This document shows, piece after piece, positions 10,486 through 19,818 of a stretch of 44,163 nucleotides of DNA. The first letter of the stretch is position 1. Each line of letters starts with the position of its first letter. A program made the position numbers and the translations under genes. The notes below the pieces were generated by a model. The model was not told the origin of the DNA and ran no database searches. It worked only from the letters and a program-made list of their open reading frames with translations. This DNA comes from an uncultured Clostridia bacterium (GTDB taxonomy: Bacteria; Bacillota; Clostridia; TANB77; CAG-508), in contig CAPZDM010000005.1 of the NCBI GenBank assembly GCA_948745425.1, positions 1-44,163 of the forward strand, read 5' to 3'.

Positions 10486-10723
10486 TAAGTAAAGAGAATA
10501 AAATATCCCTACGTAGTACGCTTATGAGACAGAAATTTTAGAACCTACAAAGTAATGGATACGGGAGTCGATCTCTTGATATGGCGTGTATGCTTGCACT
10601 TACACTCGTAAAATTTTGAGAAATTTGTAAGAAACCCATAAGTATTAAGGTAGACACCCACCTGTAAATATACAGGTCCATAAAATTTCTTGACAATACG
10701 GCTAATGTGGGGGTTATTTTTTT
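10486..10723 (+). ncRNA. ssrS: Probable 6S RNA (SsrS)
   Basis: This non-coding stretch has a strong promoter and ends in GTGGGGGTTATTTTTTT (T-run 10717-10723). The ends can pair (ATATCCCTACGT with ATGTGGGGGTTAT, allowing bulges). Inside, GAAATTTTA (from about 10534) pairs perfectly with TAAAATTTC (about 10682-10690). A distal arm contains GTGTA...TACAC around a TGCTTGCAC loop, and the 3' side holds a perfect small hairpin ACCTGTA-AAT-TACAGGT. A long rod closed at both ends with a large central bubble and a 3'-side hairpin is the 6S architecture, which sequesters sigma-A RNA polymerase in stationary phase. The identification rests on fold and general resemblance. Another structured RNA is possible. 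Confidence 0.7.
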
Positions 10724-10752
10724 ATAAAAATGAAAAAAATTGTAGAAATTTG

Positions 10753-10781
10753 TTTACTTTTTTAATAAGTTAATATACAAT
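10753..10781 (+). promoter_or_regulatory. Probable promoter for the GT4 gene
   Basis: TTTACT (10753-10758), 17 bp, TACAAT (10776-10781), in the AT-rich 98-bp gap between the RNA terminator and ATG 10821 (ribosome site TTGGAGGTT). Confidence 0.5.
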
Positions 10782-10820
10782 AATAATGTTAGAACATAAG
10801 ATATTAATTGGAGGTTATTT

Positions 10821-12098
10821 ATGAAGATACTAATGCTTACCTGGGAATACCCACCAAGAATTGTAGGGGGTATTGCAAAAGTTGTATATGATTTATCAAA
10901 AAGGTTAATAAAAGATGGACATGAAGTTACAGTCGTAACTTATAAAGAAGGTGATGTTCCATATTATGAAAATGATAAAGGCGTAGAAGTATATAGAGTA
11001 GATAATTATATGATAAATCCCAATAATTTTATAGATTGGATAATGCAATTAAACTTCAATTTAGTTGCCAAATCCAGTGAAATAATGAACAAAAAGGGGA
11101 AATTTGATGTAATACATGCACATGATTGGTTAGTTGCAAATGCAGCAAAAACCTTAAAAGCATCATACAATATCCCAATAGTAGCAACAATACATGCAAC
11201 AGAATCTGGTAGAAACGGAGGAATAAGAGACGAGCAACAAAGATATATAAATGATACAGAATGGATGCTAACATATGAAGCATCAGAAGTAATAGTTAAC
11301 AGTAGCTATATGAAAAATGAAGTTCAAAGACTATTTGGATTACCATTTGAAAAAATTAATGTTATTCCAAATGGAATAAACTTAAATATCTATAATGGAA
11401 TAGAAAGAAACTATGAATTCAGAAGAAAATATGCAAGAGATAATGAGAAAATAATTATGTGTGCAGGAAGGCTTGTATATGAAAAAGGTTTCCAATACTT
11501 AATAGACGCAGCACCTAAAATTTTAAGTAGGTATAATGATGCAAAATTCATAATAGCTGGAAAAGGTGGAATGCTAAATGAATTAAAAGCAAAAGCTGAC
11601 TATTTAGGAATATCAGACAAAGTATACTTTACTGGACAATTAACACCAAAAGAACTATACACAATGTATAGGTGTGCAGATATAGCAGTATTTCCAAGTA
11701 CTTATGAACCATTTGGGCTAGTTGCAATAGAAGGAATGTATGCAGGAACACCAATTGTAGTTTCAGACATTGGTGGTCTAAATGAAATTGTTGAACATGG
11801 TGTAACAGGAATGAAAAGTTATGCAGGAAATGCAAATTCGATAGCAGATTCGATATTAGCACTATTATTTGATTACCAATTAGCATACAATATCGCCAAA
11901 AACGGAAAAGCAAAAGTAAGAGAAACTTATAACTGGACAAAAATTGCACAAGATACACATTTCATATATCAAAAATCAATCTGTGAAACAATGGCAGAAA
12001 AACAAGCAAGAGAAATTGAACAAGAAAAAGCAAAAAGGACAAAAAAAGTAAGACAATCAAATCTAATAAACTTTATCAAACAAGAAACATATGCATAA
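10821..12098 (+). CDS. GT4-family glycosyltransferase (glycogen-synthase-like)
   Basis: GT-B fold enzyme of 425 residues. The N-terminus MKILMLTWEYPPRIVGGIAKV has the glycine-rich acceptor-site loop. The C-terminal half has AGRLVYEKGFQYLIDA, FTGQLTPKELYTMYRCADI and PSTYEPFGLVAIEGMYAGTP, where EPFGLVAIE is the E-x7-E nucleotide-sugar signature. The opening and the EPFG motif resemble GT4 glycogen synthase-like proteins. A lysine/arginine-rich tail follows. It lies outside the polysaccharide cluster, so a role in storage polymer or glycolipid synthesis is equally possible. The nearby phosphohexomutase would fit glucose-phosphate metabolism. Confidence 0.82.
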   Translation: MKILMLTWEYPPRIVGGIAKVVYDLSKRLIKDGHEVTVVTYKEGDVPYYENDKGVEVYRVDNYMINPNNFIDWIMQLNFNLVAKSSEIMNKKGKFDVIHAHDWLVANAAKTLKASYNIPIVATIHATESGRNGGIRDEQQRYINDTEWMLTYEASEVIVNSSYMKNEVQRLFGLPFEKINVIPNGINLNIYNGIERNYEFRRKYARDNEKIIMCAGRLVYEKGFQYLIDAAPKILSRYNDAKFIIAGKGGMLNELKAKADYLGISDKVYFTGQLTPKELYTMYRCADIAVFPSTYEPFGLVAIEGMYAGTPIVVSDIGGLNEIVEHGVTGMKSYAGNANSIADSILALLFDYQLAYNIAKNGKAKVRETYNWTKIAQDTHFIYQKSICETMAEKQAREIEQEKAKRTKKVRQSNLINFIKQETYA

Positions 12099-12123
12099 AT
12101 ATTAAGGTTATAATAATTTGTAA

Positions 12124-12144
12124 GGGCAGACCTTGTGTCTGCCC
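12124..12144. repeat. GC-rich perfect hairpin (dispersed family)
   Basis: GGGCAGAC (12124-12131), loop CTTGT, GTCTGCCC (12137-12144), preceded by GTAA. It lies 26 bp after the GT4 stop and lacks a following T-tract. It is the same kind of element as the hairpins at 2531 and 17856, but the stem sequence differs while the pairing is kept. Confidence 0.75.
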
Positions 12145-12184
12145 ATTATTGGATAAAAAATTAATTTTGTAAGGAGGAACAAAA

Positions 12185-12517
12185 ATGAACATATATGATA
12201 CAGTAAATCAATTAGCAAAACAAATAAAAGAATCAGAAGAATATATAGAATATAAAAAAATGAAAGAAATTATAAAAGAAGACACTGAATTAAAAGAAAA
12301 ATTAGATAGTTTTGAAAGAGCTAGATATGAAACACAAATTTCAACAATGCAAGGAAAAGAACCTACTAAAGAACAAGTAGAAGTTTTACAAAAAAGATAT
12401 TTAGAACTAATTCAAAATGATATAACAAAAAATTACTTAGAGGCTGAACTAAAATTCAATACAATATTATCAGATATAAATAAAATATTAGGAGAAGCAG
12501 TACAAGACATAATTTAA
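12185..12517 (+). CDS. YlbF/YmcA-family protein
   Basis: A 110-residue, highly charged, all-helical protein (MNIYDTVNQLAKQIKESEEY, then repeated K/E-rich helices with LQKRYLELIQNDITKNYLEAE). The pattern and length fit the YlbF family. In Bacillus, members form a complex with RNase Y (Y-complex) and influence competence, sporulation and biofilm. The start follows AAGGAGGAACAAAA. It sits 19 bp ahead of recJ and is probably cotranscribed with it. Confidence 0.75.
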   Translation: MNIYDTVNQLAKQIKESEEYIEYKKMKEIIKEDTELKEKLDSFERARYETQISTMQGKEPTKEQVEVLQKRYLELIQNDITKNYLEAELKFNTILSDINKILGEAVQDII

Positions 12518-12536
12518 TAATAAGAAAGGAATTAGT

Positions 12537-14225
12537 ATGAATAAAAGTTGGCAATATTATGAAGCTAATTATGAACAAGTAGAAGAAATCTCTAAAAAAT
12601 TTAATATAAGTAAATTACTAGCTCAAATATTAATAAACAAACAAATAATAAAAGAAGAAGAAATAAGCATATTTTTAAATCCAAATAGAAACAACTTCTA
12701 TGACCCATTTTTAATGCCAGACATGGAAAAGGCTACTAATAGAATAATAGAAGCAATAAAAAACAAAGAAAATATATTAATTTATGGAGATTATGATGTA
12801 GATGGTATAACTAGTACAACTGTATTAAAAAAATTTTTAGAAGAAAGAGGAATAAATCCTAAATATCATATTCCTAATAGACTAAAAGAAGGATATGGTT
12901 TAAATAAGCAAGCAATAGAAGAGATAGCCAAAAATGGGACACAATTAATGATAACAGTGGATTGTGGTATATCAGGAGTAGAAGAAACTGAATTTGCAAA
13001 ATCATTAGGTATTGAAACAATAATTACAGATCATCATGAACCAGGAGACATTTTGCCAAATGCACTTGCTATAATAGATGCTAAAATTAAAGAAAATAAA
13101 TATCCATTTAATCAATTAGCAGGAGTTGGAGTTGTATTTAAATTAATCCAGGCTTTAAGTATAAAATTAGGATTAGATGAAAAAGAATATTTAAAATACT
13201 TAGATTTAGTATGTTTAGGAACAATTTCAGACATAGTTCCATTAATAGATGAAAATAGGGTTATAGCTAAATTGGGGCTTAAATTAGTAAATGTAACTAA
13301 AAATTTAGGATTAAAAACACTATTAAATTTATCTGGATATAAAACTGCTGATTCAAATACAATATCTTTTGGGATAGCTCCAAGAATAAATGCTTGTGGT
13401 AGAATGGGATTTGAAAACAAAGCTTTACAATTATTGTTATCAAATGATAGACAAGAAGTATTAAAACTAGCAGAAGACTTAAACGAGTATAATAAACAAA
13501 GGCAAGATAAAGAAAAAGAAATATTAGAACAAGCTATAAAGCAAATAGAAGATAATGGAGAAGATAATCCTGCTATAATTCTAGGAGCAAATAATTGGCA
13601 TCATGGAGTAACAGGAATTGTATCATCTAAAATTACAGAAATGTATTTTAAACCTAGTATATTAATAGGATTTGAAGGAGATATAGGAAAAGGATCTGGA
13701 CGAAGTATTCAAGGAATAGATTTGCATGAAGCAATATTAAGATGTAGTAATAAATTGGAAAAATTTGGTGGACACTCAATGGCAATAGGATTAACAGTTA
13801 GAAAAGAAAACTTTGACGAATTTAAAAAAGAAGTAAATGAATATCTAAAAACCAAAAACATAAGTGAGATAAAACAAATTATTATGATAGATGTAATTAC
13901 TAATTTAAAAGACATAAATTTACAAGCAGTAGAAGAATTAAAATTATTAGAGCCATTTGGAGAAGTTAATAGGATGCCAATTTTTTGTTTTAGAAATTTA
14001 AAGGTAGACTCAATAAGGGCATTAACAGAAGGAAAACATTTAAAAATAAATTTAAGAGATGATAACATGTTAATTAGTGCAATAGGATTTAATATGGGAG
14101 AAAAAGCTGGAGAGTATAGATTAGGGGATAAAGTAGATGTAATAGGCTCATTAGAAATAAATGACTACAATGGAATGAAAAGCATACAATTAAATTTAAA
14201 AGATATTATGAAATCACTCTTTTAA
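12537..14225 (+). CDS. recJ: Single-stranded-DNA-specific exonuclease RecJ
   Basis: RecJ degrades 5' single-stranded DNA in recombination and mismatch repair. The DHH-family signatures are clear: NILIYGDYDVDGITST (motif I, near residue 85), TVDCGISG, ITDHHEPGD (motif III, near 165), and the C-terminal DHHA1 GGHSMAIGL near 412. APRINACGRMG between the two domains is typical. At 562 residues it is a compact RecJ with a short C-terminal OB domain. The start is ATG 12537 after AAGAAAGGAATTAGT. Confidence 0.93.
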   Translation: MNKSWQYYEANYEQVEEISKKFNISKLLAQILINKQIIKEEEISIFLNPNRNNFYDPFLMPDMEKATNRIIEAIKNKENILIYGDYDVDGITSTTVLKKFLEERGINPKYHIPNRLKEGYGLNKQAIEEIAKNGTQLMITVDCGISGVEETEFAKSLGIETIITDHHEPGDILPNALAIIDAKIKENKYPFNQLAGVGVVFKLIQALSIKLGLDEKEYLKYLDLVCLGTISDIVPLIDENRVIAKLGLKLVNVTKNLGLKTLLNLSGYKTADSNTISFGIAPRINACGRMGFENKALQLLLSNDRQEVLKLAEDLNEYNKQRQDKEKEILEQAIKQIEDNGEDNPAIILGANNWHHGVTGIVSSKITEMYFKPSILIGFEGDIGKGSGRSIQGIDLHEAILRCSNKLEKFGGHSMAIGLTVRKENFDEFKKEVNEYLKTKNISEIKQIIMIDVITNLKDINLQAVEELKLLEPFGEVNRMPIFCFRNLKVDSIRALTEGKHLKINLRDDNMLISAIGFNMGEKAGEYRLGDKVDVIGSLEINDYNGMKSIQLNLKDIMKSLF

Positions 14226-14322
14226 TTTTTGGACACAATTTAGACAAAAATGTTTACAAATTCACAAAAATGTGATAAAAATATATAAGGAAAATGCTGA
14301 AATATAAAAAGGAGTGGTAAAG

Positions 14323-16047
14323 ATGGAGTATCTTGAAAAGTATGAACAATGGCTAAACAATGAAATGTTTGATATACAAACGAAAACAGAATTAGCTAAT
14401 ATAAAAGGTAATAATGAAGAAATAAAGGACAGGTTTTATAAAGATTTAGAATTTGGAACTGCTGGACTTAGAGGAATAATAGGAGCAGGAACAAATAGAA
14501 TGAATTATTATACTGTAGGGAAAGCCACTCAAGGACTAGCTAATTTTATAATAAAAGAAAAAGGAGAAAGACAAGGAGTAGCTATTGCATATGATTCAAG
14601 AAGAATGTCTTTAGAATTTAGTAAGAGAGTAGCATTAATACTAAATGCAAATGGAATAAAAACATATTTATTTGATTCATTAAGGCCAACTCCAGAGTTA
14701 TCTTTTGCAGTTAGAGAACTAGGATGTATTGCTGGTATAGTTATAACAGCAAGCCATAATCCACCAGAATATAATGGATATAAAGTATATTGGTCTGATG
14801 GTGCACAAATAATAGCACCAAAGGATAAACAAATAATTACAGAAGTTAATAATATTGAAGACTATTCAGAAATAAAATTAATGTCTGAAGAAGAAGCAAA
14901 AAACAGAGGGTTATTCAATATAATTGGAAAAGAAATTGATGATAGATATATGGAAGAGCTACATAGACTTGTATTAAACTCAGAATCTATTAAGGAAATG
15001 GCAAAAGACATAAAAATCGTATATACACCATTTAATGGTACAGGAAATTTGCCTGCCAGAAGAATTTTAGATGAATTAGGATTTGAAAATGTTTATGTTG
15101 TTCCAGAGCAAGAAATGCCAGATGGAGAATTTACAACATTAGCATATCCAAACCCAGAAGATCCAAAAGCATTTGAATTAGCTTTAAAATTAGCAAAAAA
15201 AGTAGATGCAGATATAGTTTTAGCAACAGACCCAGATGCAGATAGACTAGGAGTATATGCAAAAGATACAAAAACAGGAGAATATAAAGCATTTACTGGA
15301 AATATGTCAGGACTATTAATTGCAGAATATGAATTAAGTCAAAAGAAAGAAAAAGGGTTACTTCCACAAAATGGAGCACTTATAAAAACCATAGTTTCTT
15401 CAAATATGGCAGATAAAATGGTTAAAGAATACAATATCAAATTAATAGAAGTATTAACAGGATTTAAATATATTGGAGAACAAATAAAACTATTTGAACA
15501 AAATCATAAATATGAGTTTGTATTTGGATATGAAGAAAGTTATGGTTGCCTAATCGGAACACATGCAAGAGATAAAGATGCTATAGTAGCAGTAATGGCT
15601 ATTTGTGAAGCTGCAGCATACTATAAAAAACAAGGATTAACTTTATGGGATCAAATGATAAAAATATATGAAAAATATGGATATTATAGAGAAGAATTAG
15701 CAAGTATTACATTAAAAGGAGCAGATGGGGCAGCTAAAATACAAAATATGATATCAAAAATGAGAAATAATCCACCTGTAAGAATTGGTAACTGGGATGT
15801 AATAGCAGTAAGAGATTATAGAATTCAAGAAAGAAAAGAAATGATGACAGGAAGTACTACAAGAATAGATTTACCAATGGAAAATATGTTATATTATGAA
15901 TTATCAAATGATGCATGGTGCTGCGCAAGACCATCAGGAACAGAACCAAAAATAAAATTTTATATAGGAGCTAAAGGAAATAGTATAGAAGATGCAAAAC
16001 TACAAGCAGAAACACTAAAAGAAGAGGTATTAAAACTAACAGAATAA
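14323..16047 (+). CDS. Phosphohexomutase (phosphoglucomutase/phosphomannomutase family)
   Basis: 574 residues, the long alpha-D-phosphohexomutase type. It shows the phosphoserine loop TASHNPPEYNGYK, the metal site DPDADR near residue 305, the sugar-binding GYEESYGC, and the phosphate-binding RPSGTEPKIKFY. The length and the FGTAGLRG opening match PgcA-type phosphoglucomutases of Firmicutes, which make glucose-1-phosphate. That product feeds rfbA and glycolipid or glycogen synthesis. I prefer ATG 14323 over the in-frame GTG 14314, because the GTG immediately abuts the ribosome site AAAAAGGA. Confidence 0.9.
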   Translation: MEYLEKYEQWLNNEMFDIQTKTELANIKGNNEEIKDRFYKDLEFGTAGLRGIIGAGTNRMNYYTVGKATQGLANFIIKEKGERQGVAIAYDSRRMSLEFSKRVALILNANGIKTYLFDSLRPTPELSFAVRELGCIAGIVITASHNPPEYNGYKVYWSDGAQIIAPKDKQIITEVNNIEDYSEIKLMSEEEAKNRGLFNIIGKEIDDRYMEELHRLVLNSESIKEMAKDIKIVYTPFNGTGNLPARRILDELGFENVYVVPEQEMPDGEFTTLAYPNPEDPKAFELALKLAKKVDADIVLATDPDADRLGVYAKDTKTGEYKAFTGNMSGLLIAEYELSQKKEKGLLPQNGALIKTIVSSNMADKMVKEYNIKLIEVLTGFKYIGEQIKLFEQNHKYEFVFGYEESYGCLIGTHARDKDAIVAVMAICEAAAYYKKQGLTLWDQMIKIYEKYGYYREELASITLKGADGAAKIQNMISKMRNNPPVRIGNWDVIAVRDYRIQERKEMMTGSTTRIDLPMENMLYYELSNDAWCCARPSGTEPKIKFYIGAKGNSIEDAKLQAETLKEEVLKLTE

Positions 16048-16127
16048 TATATACTAGGACTAATATTTTTTAACCTAATCTATAAACAAATAGTTTAAAA
16101 TTTACAAAGAGTTTTTTTATATATATG

Positions 16128-16155
16128 TTGTAATTTTAAAAAAAGTTGATATAAT
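16128..16155 (+). promoter_or_regulatory. Promoter for pfkA
   Basis: TTGTAA (16128-16133), 16-bp spacer, perfect TATAAT (16150-16155) with an extended TGA just upstream. It lies about 58 bp before ATG 16213. Confidence 0.65.
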
Positions 16156-16212
16156 AATATCATATAAAAAAGAGACCAAATTACTGGTAACAAGAAAGGA
16201 AAAGAGAATATT

Positions 16213-17346
16213 ATGAAAAAAGTAGCGATTTTAGCCAATGGTGGAGATGTAGCAGGATTTAATGCTGTAATAAGAGGAATTGTAAAAACAGCAGAAAATA
16301 ACGGAATAGAATGTTATGGATATATAGAAGGATATAAAGGACTATTAGAAAATAATTATATAAAATTAGATTCAGCAACTACTGCATCAGGAATACTACA
16401 CAAAGGTGGTTCAGTTATAGGGTCATCAACAAACTCAAATGTATTCCATTACAAAGTTGAAGAAAATGGGCAAACAGTATATAAAGATTTATCAGATGTA
16501 TGTGTTAAAAATGTTAAAGATGCTGGATTTGATTGTATATTTACATTAGGAGGAGATGGTACACAAAAATCTGCTAGAGATTTCTCATTAAAAGGAATTA
16601 ATGTTATAGGAGTTCCTAAAACTATAGATAATGATGTAGCATGTACTGACATAACATTTGGATATAATACAGCTGTATCAGTTGCTATGGAAGCTCTTGA
16701 TAGATTACACTCAACAGGAGAAACACATCATAGAATAATGGTATTAGAAGTTATGGGAAGATATGCAGGATGGATAGCATTAGAAGCTGCGATAGCTGGT
16801 GGAGGAGATGTTGCACTAATTCCAGAAATTCCATATAATTTAAATAAAGTGGCTGAAAAAATAAAAGATAGAATAAAAATAGGAAAAAGATTTAGTTTAG
16901 TAGTTGTTGCAGAAGGAGCAAAACCATTAGGTGGAGAAATAACTGTAAAAGGTACAAGAGATAATGGAAAAGGTGTTGATAACACAAAACTAGGAGGAGT
17001 AGGAGAAACAGTTGCAAAACAATTAGAAGAACTAACAGGACTAGAATCTAGAAATACAACATTAGGATATATGCAAAGAGGAGGAACACCAACAGCATAT
17101 GATAGAGTACTATCTACAAAATATGGTTCAAAAGCAATGGAACTAGCCTTAGAGGGGAAATTTGGAGTACTAGCAGTATTAAAAAATGGAAAATTAGACT
17201 CAGTATCTTTAGAAGATGTTGTAGGAAATAATAAAGAAATTGGAGCAGTTTCAGGAAATACAGAAAATAGTAATATAAGAAGAGTAACAATGGATGATGA
17301 TTTGGTTAAAACAGCAAGAAATATAGGGATTTCATTAGGAGACTAA
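16213..17346 (+). CDS. pfkA: 6-phosphofructokinase, mixed-signature type
   Basis: Phosphorylates fructose-6-phosphate to the 1,6-bisphosphate. N-terminal ILANGGDVAGFNAVIRG, the phosphodonor loop LGGDGTQ, the catalytic GVPKTIDND, and the substrate loop MVLEVMGRYAGWIAL are all present. GGDG (Gly rather than the Asp of PPi enzymes) predicts ATP use, whereas PKTIDND (Lys rather than the Gly of classic bacterial ATP-PFK) is the PPi-type signature. This combination is seen in group III PFKs. Length of 377 residues exceeds the 320 of the Bacillus enzyme. The ribosome site GAAAGGAAAAGAG precedes ATG 16213. Confidence 0.92.
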   Translation: MKKVAILANGGDVAGFNAVIRGIVKTAENNGIECYGYIEGYKGLLENNYIKLDSATTASGILHKGGSVIGSSTNSNVFHYKVEENGQTVYKDLSDVCVKNVKDAGFDCIFTLGGDGTQKSARDFSLKGINVIGVPKTIDNDVACTDITFGYNTAVSVAMEALDRLHSTGETHHRIMVLEVMGRYAGWIALEAAIAGGGDVALIPEIPYNLNKVAEKIKDRIKIGKRFSLVVVAEGAKPLGGEITVKGTRDNGKGVDNTKLGGVGETVAKQLEELTGLESRNTTLGYMQRGGTPTAYDRVLSTKYGSKAMELALEGKFGVLAVLKNGKLDSVSLEDVVGNNKEIGAVSGNTENSNIRRVTMDDDLVKTARNIGISLGD

Positions 17347-17409
17347 TAATAACAAATTTATAAACAAATGTAGGACATCCTTTCAATAAGTTAAGGAGTA
17401 AAAGATATT

Positions 17410-17853
17410 ATGAAGAAGAATAAAAAAATATTGATTTTTTTAATAGTTATGTTAGCTATATTAATAGTTTCTGTAATAATTCTATTAATCGTGATAAATG
17501 AAGCTACTTATAATCCTGTAGGAACGGTTGAACCAAATGCAATAGTAGGATATAGAGGAGTAATTGTAAAAGTTAATGAGGATTCTTTAGGCTTCATGAC
17601 AGAAGCTGGAGAACCATTTTATTTAATATATAAGGAGAAATTAGGTACTTTATCAGGAACACAAACTAATATAGAATTAAAAGAGGGACAACATGTAATA
17701 GTTGCTTATAGTGGACATATATTAAATACTGAGCCCAAAATAATTCCTGATATTGGAGGAATCTATATTGTAAGCGAAAAAAGTGATATGAAAGTTCCAG
17801 ATAATATATATGATCTTTTTAAGGATTATTATACTTATAATGTAAAGAAATAA
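17410..17853 (+). CDS. Membrane-anchored protein of unknown function
   Basis: 147 residues. A short lysine-rich N-terminus (MKKNKK) precedes one hydrophobic segment (about residues 7-30), then an extracellular domain rich in beta-strand-like residues and Gly/Val with no cysteines. I recognise no catalytic motif. The small beta-rich domain could be an OB- or SH3-like fold. The ribosome site TAAGGAGTAAAAG precedes it. It lies between pfkA and argS, and the hairpin at 17856 immediately follows. Confidence 0.7.
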   Translation: MKKNKKILIFLIVMLAILIVSVIILLIVINEATYNPVGTVEPNAIVGYRGVIVKVNEDSLGFMTEAGEPFYLIYKEKLGTLSGTQTNIELKEGQHVIVAYSGHILNTEPKIIPDIGGIYIVSEKSDMKVPDNIYDLFKDYYTYNVKK

Positions 17854-17855
17854 TA

Positions 17856-17879
17856 GGACGCCCTTCAGTTTGGGCGTCC
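17856..17879. repeat. GC-rich perfect hairpin (dispersed family), possible terminator
   Basis: GGACGCCC (17856-17863), loop TTCAGTTT, GGGCGTCC (17872-17879), beginning three bases after the preceding stop codon. The 8-bp stem is followed by GTTTATG, a poor T-tract, so termination would be weak. A degraded relative with the same GGGCGTCCG right arm is at 29585-29603. Confidence 0.8.
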
Positions 17880-17921
17880 GTTTATGTATATCAATAAATA
17901 TAAAAAATAAAAACGTAATGT

Positions 17922-17950
17922 TTGCCTATTATAAAACGTTGTGATATAAT
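17922..17950 (+). promoter_or_regulatory. Sigma-A promoter for argS
   Basis: TTGCCT (17922-17927), 17-bp spacer, perfect TATAAT (17945-17950). Transcription from about 17957 leaves a leader of roughly 25 nt, too short for a T-box. It also excludes an upstream ATG at 17950, which lies in the -10 region. Confidence 0.8.
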
Positions 17951-17982
17951 TGGCTATATTTATTTTGGGGAGTATGAAAGAA

Positions 17983-19695
17983 ATGATAGATTTTAAAAAA
18001 GAAATTGCAGATATGATTAGTAAATGTATAGAAATCAATGCAGAAGAAATAACAGAGTACATAGAAATACCACCAGATGATAATATGGGAGACTATGCAT
18101 TTCCATGTTTTAAACTAGCAAAAACACTAAAAAAAGCACCAGTAATTATAGCTAGCGAAATAAGAGAAAATATAAAAATAAATAAAGAAATAATAGAAAA
18201 AATGGAAACAATTGGTGGATATCTAAACTTTTATATAAATAAAAGTACATTAATTAAAAATGTTTTAGAAGAAATGGAGAGTAAAAATTCAAAATATGGA
18301 AAATCTAATATAGGAGAAGGAAAAAATATTGTAATAGACTATTCTGCACCAAATATTGCAAAACCTTTCCATATTGGGCATTTACGTTCAACAGTAATTG
18401 GAGCAGCACTATATAATATTTATAAATACTTAGGATATAATGTAATCGGCATAAATCATTTAGGAGATTATGGAACACAATTTGGAAAAATGATAGAAGG
18501 ATATAAACTTTGGGGACAAGAATACGACTTAAATGAAAATCCAATTGAAAAACTAACAGATATATATGTAAGAATAAATAATTTATGTAAAGAAGACGAA
18601 AATGTATTAAATGAATGTAGAAACAATTTCAAAAAATTAGAAGATGCAGACAAGTACTGTACAGAACTATGGGAAAAATTTAAAAATTTAAGTTTAAAAG
18701 AATTCCAAAAAGTGTATGATTTACTAGGAAGCAGTTTTGATTCTTGGAATGGAGAAGCATTTTATACAGACAAAATGCCAGAAGTAATAGAGAAACTAAA
18801 ACAATCAGCAAAATTAGAAGAATCAGAAGGAGCAAAAATCGTAAATCTACAAAAAGTAGGTATAAATACACCAATAATAATAGAAAAATCAAATGGTTCC
18901 TCAACATATGCAACAAGAGACTTAGCTGCCATACTATATAGAGCAAGAACATATAATTTTGATAAAGCTCTATATGTAACATCATATGAGCAAAACTTAC
19001 ACTTTAAACAAGTATTTGAAACAGCAAAACTTTTAGGAATAGATGAGAAATACACAAAATCATTAGAGCATGTAGCATTTGGAATGGTATTATTAAAAAC
19101 AGGAAAAATGTCAACAAGAGAAGGAAATGTAATAAAACTAGAAGAACTACTAAATGAATCAATATCAAGAGCAAAAGCTATAATAGAAGAAAAGAATCCA
19201 AATCTTGAAAACAAAGAAGAAATAGCAAAAAAAATTGGTATAGGAGCAGTTATATTTAATGATTTATCAAACAGTAGAATAAAGGATGAAATATTTGACT
19301 GGGATACAATACTAAACTTTCAAGGAGAAACAGGACCATATATTCAATATATGTATGTAAGAACAAAAAGTATATTAGAAAGTATAGAAAAATTACCATC
19401 TATAAAGGAAATAAATATAGAAGAACTACAAGATAATGACGCAATTAAAATTATTAAACTAATATATCAATTTCAAAACATATTAGAAAATGTTATAAGC
19501 AAAAACGAGCCATCAATACTATCAAGGTACTTAATAAACATTGCACAAGCATATAGTTCATACTATAATTCAAATAAAATCTTAGTAGAAGAAAAAGAAA
19601 AGAAAAATGCAAGAATATATCTAACATACATGGTAGGAAATATTTTAGAAATTGGAGCAGACCTATTAGGAATAAAAATGCCTGAGAAGATGTAG
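17983..19695 (+). CDS. argS: Arginyl-tRNA synthetase
   Basis: Class I synthetase. SAPNIAKPFHIGHLRST carries HIGH, YGTQFGKMIEGY follows, and GKMSTREGNVIKLEEL is the KMSK-like loop of ArgRS. The C-terminal helical anticodon-binding domain ends in IGADLLGIKMPEKM, typical of the family. I place the start at ATG 17983 (MIDFKKEIADM): GGGGAG at 17967-17972 is then 10 bp upstream, whereas the ATG at 17974 is nearly touching it and the ATG at 17950 precedes the mRNA start. 570 residues is normal. Confidence 0.95.
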   Translation: MIDFKKEIADMISKCIEINAEEITEYIEIPPDDNMGDYAFPCFKLAKTLKKAPVIIASEIRENIKINKEIIEKMETIGGYLNFYINKSTLIKNVLEEMESKNSKYGKSNIGEGKNIVIDYSAPNIAKPFHIGHLRSTVIGAALYNIYKYLGYNVIGINHLGDYGTQFGKMIEGYKLWGQEYDLNENPIEKLTDIYVRINNLCKEDENVLNECRNNFKKLEDADKYCTELWEKFKNLSLKEFQKVYDLLGSSFDSWNGEAFYTDKMPEVIEKLKQSAKLEESEGAKIVNLQKVGINTPIIIEKSNGSSTYATRDLAAILYRARTYNFDKALYVTSYEQNLHFKQVFETAKLLGIDEKYTKSLEHVAFGMVLLKTGKMSTREGNVIKLEELLNESISRAKAIIEEKNPNLENKEEIAKKIGIGAVIFNDLSNSRIKDEIFDWDTILNFQGETGPYIQYMYVRTKSILESIEKLPSIKEINIEELQDNDAIKIIKLIYQFQNILENVISKNEPSILSRYLINIAQAYSSYYNSNKILVEEKEKKNARIYLTYMVGNILEIGADLLGIKMPEKM

Positions 19696-19737
19696 AAAAT
19701 TAAATTGTGTTTTTTTGGTGAAATAATGTAAAAAAAG

Positions 19738-19766
19738 TTGATAAAAAATAAATTATAATATATAAT
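19738..19766 (+). promoter_or_regulatory. Promoter for the LCP gene
   Basis: TTGATA (19738-19743), 17 bp, TATAAT (19761-19766), about 50 bp before ATG 19819. A second TATAAT at 19754 is too close to the -35 to use it. Confidence 0.7.
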
Positions 19767-19818
19767 GTAAAAAATAAACGAAATTAATCAATTTTGAACA
19801 AAAAGGAATGATAGAACA

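Noticed and set aside
17880..17982. T-box riboswitch upstream of argS
   Set aside because: The promoter at 17922-17950 leaves only about 25 nt of leader, with no specifier or antiterminator elements.
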